From contig CAMPJJ010000166.1 of assembly GCA_946886855.1 (NCBI GenBank), positions 1-8,786 on the forward strand: a stretch of 8,786 bases of DNA, in the 5' to 3' direction. Below are positions 6,392 to 8,786 of the stretch, one piece after another; positions within the stretch are counted from its first letter, which is position 1; every line of letters begins with the position of its first letter. Below the pieces are notes generated by a model. The model ran no database searches. It saw only the letters and a list, made by a program, of their open reading frames with translations, and was not told the origin of the DNA. The stretch is from an uncultured Roseateles sp. (GTDB lineage: Bacteria; Pseudomonadota; Gammaproteobacteria; Burkholderiales; Burkholderiaceae). The position numbers and the translations under genes were made by a program.

Positions 6392-6405
6392 TTGATCCAT
6401 ATCAA
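6392..6405. promoter_or_regulatory. Perfect FNR/ANR-type box
   Basis: TTGAT-ccat-ATCAA is an exact match to the 14-base FNR/ANR/DNR consensus, extended by one further matched pair (T6391/A6406). If it activates the minus strand in the classical -41.5 arrangement, transcription would begin near 6357. At the expected -10 position the minus strand reads CAGCAT (complement of 6364-6369), a weak match. The minus-strand transcript would then carry the structured leader and the 5757-6140 gene. Activation toward the plus strand would produce RNA antisense to the 3' end of the MFS gene. FNR-type regulators respond to oxygen, and DNR relatives to nitric oxide. Confidence 0.6.
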
Positions 6406-6416
6406 AGACTTCCGGC

Positions 6417-6456
6417 CATTCCTCCATTAGAGGGAATGAGGGGGATGGCATCCCCC
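6417..6456. terminator. Tandem hairpins downstream of the MFS gene
   Basis: About 40 bases after the MFS stop (minus strand) is GGGGGAT (6440-6446) / ATCCCCC (6450-6456), a 7-base GC-rich stem with a GGC loop. Immediately beyond it lies CATTCCTC (6417-6424) / GAGG-G-AATG (6430-6438), an 8-base stem with one bulged base and a CATTA loop. Neither is followed by a clean U-run. They probably terminate the MFS transcript and insulate the FNR-type box that follows. Confidence 0.45.
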
Positions 6457-6496
6457 ATGAGGGTCAGGCCTTGCTCGGCGCCGGCCGTTGGATCAA

Positions 6497-7867
6497 CTAA
6501 GCCCGGACCCGGAGTCGCGCAAAACTCGCCACCGCTGCCAGCCCCGCGGTCACGCCGCCCAGCGCCAGGGCGACGGTCGGACCGTCGCGCAGGCCGGCCA
6601 GATGGAAGCACAAGGCGACCAGCGCGGCGCCGCTGGCCTGTCCGAGCAACCGCACCACCCCGATGACGCCGCTGGCGCCGCCGCTGCGGTGCGGAGGCGC
6701 GCTGGACATCAGTGCCGTCAGGTTGGGTGCCTGGAAGAAGCCGAAGCCCGCACCGCACAGCGCCATCCACAGCACCAGCATCGGCAGTGAGGGATGGTGG
6801 GACTGCAGCGCCAACCCGCACATGCCGACTGCCAGGACCGCCAGGCCGATGCCGCCCAACAACCCGGGCGCATGCCGGTCCGACATCCGGCCGGCCAGCG
6901 GCGCGGTGATCGCGACGACCACTGGCCACGACGTCATGAGGTAGCCGGCGTTGGCGGCGTCGCGGTGCAGGACCTGCTCGAAGTAGAACGGCAACGATAC
7001 AAAGGCCAGGCCCTGGGTCGCGAAGGCGCAGACCGCGGTCACCGCGGACAGCGCGAACATGGGTCTGCGCAGCAGGTCCACCGGCAGCATGGGCGTGGCG
7101 TGGCCGCGCTGGCGATGCAGCAGGAGCGCGCCGGCGGCGATCGTCAGCACGACCGCGGGCAGCACCTGCGTCCAGGCGGCCAACTGCGCCATGGAGCCCA
7201 GTGCAAAGATCAGGGCCGCAAAGCTGGTGGCCGTCAGGACGGCGGTGCCCACGTCGAAGCCGTGCGGGCGGGGTGGGCTGCTCGGCAATGTCGGCCAGGC
7301 ACAGGCGATCGCCAGCAGGCCCAGGGGGACGTTGATGCCGAAAAGCCAGGGCCAACTGGCTGTGGACAGCAACACCGAGGCCACCGTCGGCCCAACCACG
7401 AAGCCGATGCTCCCCACCAGCGCATTGAGGCCGACGCCGCGGCCAAGTCTGGTTGGTGGGTAGATCTGCCGGATCAGCGCGATGTTCACGCTCATCATCG
7501 CGCCCGCGCCTATGCCCTGGAAGGCGCGCGCGGCGGCGAGCAGCTCGACGCTGGTCGCGGCCATGCACAGCCCCGACGCGACGGTGAACAGCACCAGCCC
7601 GCCGAGAAAGACTCGCCGCGGGCCGATGCCATCGCCGAGCGCGGCGAAGGGCAGCATCGTGGCGACGACGGCGAGCTGGTAGGCATTGATGACCCAGATG
7701 GCGTCCGCGGCATGCGATTGCAGGTCGGCGGCGATGGTCGGCAGCGCGACGTTGGCAATGGCCGTGTCCAGCGTGGAAAGCATGACGCCCAGCAGGACTG
7801 CGAGCAGCGCGCTGCGTGCGCGAGGGTCAAGGCCTTGTATTTCTCGTTGCTGATCGTCGAGTGACAT
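6497..7867 (-). CDS. DHA2-family MFS transporter (multidrug efflux type)
   Basis: This 456-residue, highly hydrophobic protein belongs to the major facilitator superfamily, DHA2 (14-span, EmrB/QacA-like) family. It would export small molecules from the cytoplasm by proton exchange across the inner membrane. Motif D1 is present at residues 33-46 (LDTAIANVALPTIA). Motif A lies in the 2-3 loop as LGDGIGPRR at 77-85, with Gly80 where Arg is usual. Motif B is ARAFQGIGAGAMM (113-125). Motif C is GSIGFVVGP (152-160), lacking the usual second Gly pair. The INVPLGLLAI segment of this family follows at 178-187. The length is at the short end for DHA2, and a precise span count would need a topology run. 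The ATG at 7867 has a poor ribosome binding site (GAGCAG about 10 bases upstream). No partner adaptor or outer-membrane channel gene adjoins it, so substrate and tripartite assembly are unknown. Confidence 0.92.
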   Translation of the reverse strand: MSLDDQQREIQGLDPRARSALLAVLLGVMLSTLDTAIANVALPTIAADLQSHAADAIWVINAYQLAVVATMLPFAALGDGIGPRRVFLGGLVLFTVASGLCMAATSVELLAAARAFQGIGAGAMMSVNIALIRQIYPPTRLGRGVGLNALVGSIGFVVGPTVASVLLSTASWPWLFGINVPLGLLAIACAWPTLPSSPPRPHGFDVGTAVLTATSFAALIFALGSMAQLAAWTQVLPAVVLTIAAGALLLHRQRGHATPMLPVDLLRRPMFALSAVTAVCAFATQGLAFVSLPFYFEQVLHRDAANAGYLMTSWPVVVAITAPLAGRMSDRHAPGLLGGIGLAVLAVGMCGLALQSHHPSLPMLVLWMALCGAGFGFFQAPNLTALMSSAPPHRSGGASGVIGVVRLLGQASGAALVALCFHLAGLRDGPTVALALGGVTAGLAAVASFARLRVRA

Positions 7868-8176
7868 CGCGGACTGCTGCTCAGAAGGTGGGGATGAGGC
7901 GTGCCCACGGAGCGTCGGCGTATGCCACCCCGGATGGACCTCGCCCGATCATCGGACAACACCTTGGCGCAAGATTCCGGAGGACGCACGGCGATAGGGT
8001 CGGGAGCCACGACGACACCCGAACAGAGGGCGAAGCACGCCGAAGAGCGCACAAAACCAGCGTGCAAGCGCCGCTGCAGGTCAAGCAGTCACGCCGAACT
8101 CATGTGCGCACATCACTGCCGCCGTGCAGTGAACAGCGGTTCATAAGCTCGGCAAAATGTTACAATCCGGGTCTAC
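7868..8176. other. Intergenic region, palindromes only
   Basis: I find no convincing gene in these 309 bases; frames here have poor codon bias and unstructured Arg/Ser-rich products. Two dyads stand out. One is a 15-base imperfect palindrome centred on CCGATCATCGG (7943-7957), about 80 bases upstream of the MFS start and suitable for a repressor operator. The other is the perfect 12-base palindrome ATGTGCGCACAT (8102-8113). A TACAAT hexamer at 8161-8166 (plus strand) resembles a -10 element but has no good -35. Base composition falls from the MFS side toward the helicase relic. Confidence 0.4.
7943..7957. promoter_or_regulatory. Candidate operator upstream of MFS gene
   Basis: The minus strand reads GTCCGAT-g-ATCGGGC, a 15-base dyad with six of seven arm positions matching. 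It lies 76-90 bases before the MFS start codon. Efflux genes are commonly repressed by TetR- or MarR-type proteins binding such sites. No regulator gene is adjacent, so this is a position-based inference. Confidence 0.25.
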
Positions 8177-8786
8177 TCAAGACGCATTGGCACCGTATGC
8201 TTCCCAGTCAGCCGTGTTCTTGAAAGAGGTCGCAAGGCTCACAACGCCATAGCGGCGACGCGCATCCTTGGGTGCGAACTTGGCGACGATAGCTTCACGG
8301 TCCAGTAGCGGGTTGATGACAGAAGTGTCCCGACGGCAACCGCGTTGCGTTCAAGGCCGAACTTCGTCAAGCCATTGAAGAGCTTTTGCACCGACGTCAC
8401 AAGGATCTGCTCGCTTGTGAGAAACGCCTCAGGCAGATCTGGTTCTGCCTGACACGTTGCAATGCCGAACTGACGAGCCTGCTCACACGTTTGTTCGATG
8501 AGGTAGTTGTTCGGGCACAAGTAGACGGCCGGACCTTTTCCTTCGTTCAGGCGGGCCTGCAGCATAAGCAGCCCGACTAGCGTCTTACCTTGGCCAGTGT
8601 GCAGCTTGATGATGACGTCGCGCTGACCGCGTCCATTCGCATTCCACTCTCGAAGAATCGCATCCTGAGACGGCCGTAGCGGCCCTTTGTCGCTCGCCCG
8701 GTCCAGCCCTTTGTAGAGTTCGATCGGGTCCGATTGAAGCCTCCTCGAAATCTTGATCCAGCCGGGAGTAGAGAATCCAAACCCAT
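8177..8786 (-). pseudogene. DEAD/DEAH-box helicase relic with internal deletion and frameshift
   Basis: On the minus strand the frame is open from the window edge to a TGA at 8239, giving 181 residues. Residues 15-68 read [20 protein letters not shown], then [15 protein letters not shown], then [13 protein letters not shown]. This is the start of a superfamily 2 helicase with Walker A TGQGKT at 63-68 (8581-8598). [20 protein letters not shown] (motif Ia region) and [20 protein letters not shown] follow. Just where the DEAD/DEAH box should appear (after AVAVGTLL, near 8320) the sequence turns into non-helicase residues and stops. From about 8329 a second minus frame to the TGA at 8177 reads [18 protein letters not shown], then [18 protein letters not shown], then KNTADWEAYGANAS. 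The [19 protein letters not shown] part resembles the first strand and helix of the second RecA lobe in such helicases. The simplest reading is one helicase gene that lost its middle and its 3' end. It cannot be an active helicase. Confidence 0.62.

Noticed and set aside
6050..6451. Minus-strand frame of 133 codons spanning the FNR box and the structured leader
   Set aside because: Third positions are not G/C-biased as in neighbouring genes, and it runs out of frame into the 5757-6140 gene. The frame contains no recognisable domain.
6794..7864. Plus-strand frame of 356 codons opposite the MFS gene
   Set aside because: Its product is Gln/Arg/Gly/His-rich with no domain, the mirror of a hydrophobic transporter gene. 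The minus strand carries clear MFS motifs.
8100..8180. Integron attC site or CRISPR repeat near the helicase relic
   Set aside because: No paired core sites of the GTTRRRY type and no repeated units were found by reading both strands.
8577..8786. Separate 69-codon minus-strand frame starting at the right edge
   Set aside because: It is an alternative frame of the helicase relic. The adjacent frame carries the Walker A motif and joins continuously to the downstream helicase sequence.

Overview
The window is high-GC DNA (roughly two thirds G+C by eye, with strong G/C third-codon bias) from a proteobacterium. A sigma-54-type promoter, a perfect FNR/ANR box, a lipoprotein signal, an AraC-family regulator and a DHA2 drug-efflux transporter fit a Gammaproteobacterium (Xanthomonadales/Lysobacter-like) or a Burkholderiales-type Betaproteobacterium. 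No rRNA, tRNA or marker gene settles which.

Layout, left to right. (1) 1-801 (+) is the 3' end of a gene joining a TolB/PD40-type beta-propeller to an NTF2/SnoaL-like domain. (2) 1066-2223 (+) encodes an unrecognised protein with two membrane spans and a large cytoplasmic domain, behind a well-matched -24/-12 (sigma-54) promoter at 1011-1027. (3) A convergent hairpin region is followed by a 47-residue membrane peptide gene on the minus strand (2328-2471). This is divergent from a secreted DUF2225-like protein on the plus strand (2524-3270), with a palindrome between them. (4) 3271-3637 holds what looks like a short, frameshifted, possibly cupin-derived relic. (5) An AraC-family regulator (3638-4465) and a serine beta-lactamase-like lipoprotein (4491-5594) probably form an operon. 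(6) A small conserved-looking protein (5757-6140, minus) lies behind an unusual leader. That leader has nested inverted repeats at 6169-6286 and a perfect FNR-type box at 6392-6405. (7) A DHA2-family MFS exporter (6497-7867, minus) precedes tandem hairpins. (8) From about 8177 to the right edge is a lower-GC relic of a DEAD/DEAH helicase. It has an intact Walker A but no DEAD box, and it appears to be fused out of frame to a downstream part of a helicase.

How the parts work together: the only clear functional unit is the AraC regulator plus serine hydrolase. The rest is a mosaic of independent accessory loci. I see no complete, recognisable defence, secretion or biosynthetic system. The two most interesting regulatory signals are the structured leader with an FNR box upstream of the 5757-6140 gene, and the sigma-54 promoter in front of the two-span membrane protein. 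The helicase relic is a plausible scar of a mobile or defence region continuing to the right of the window.
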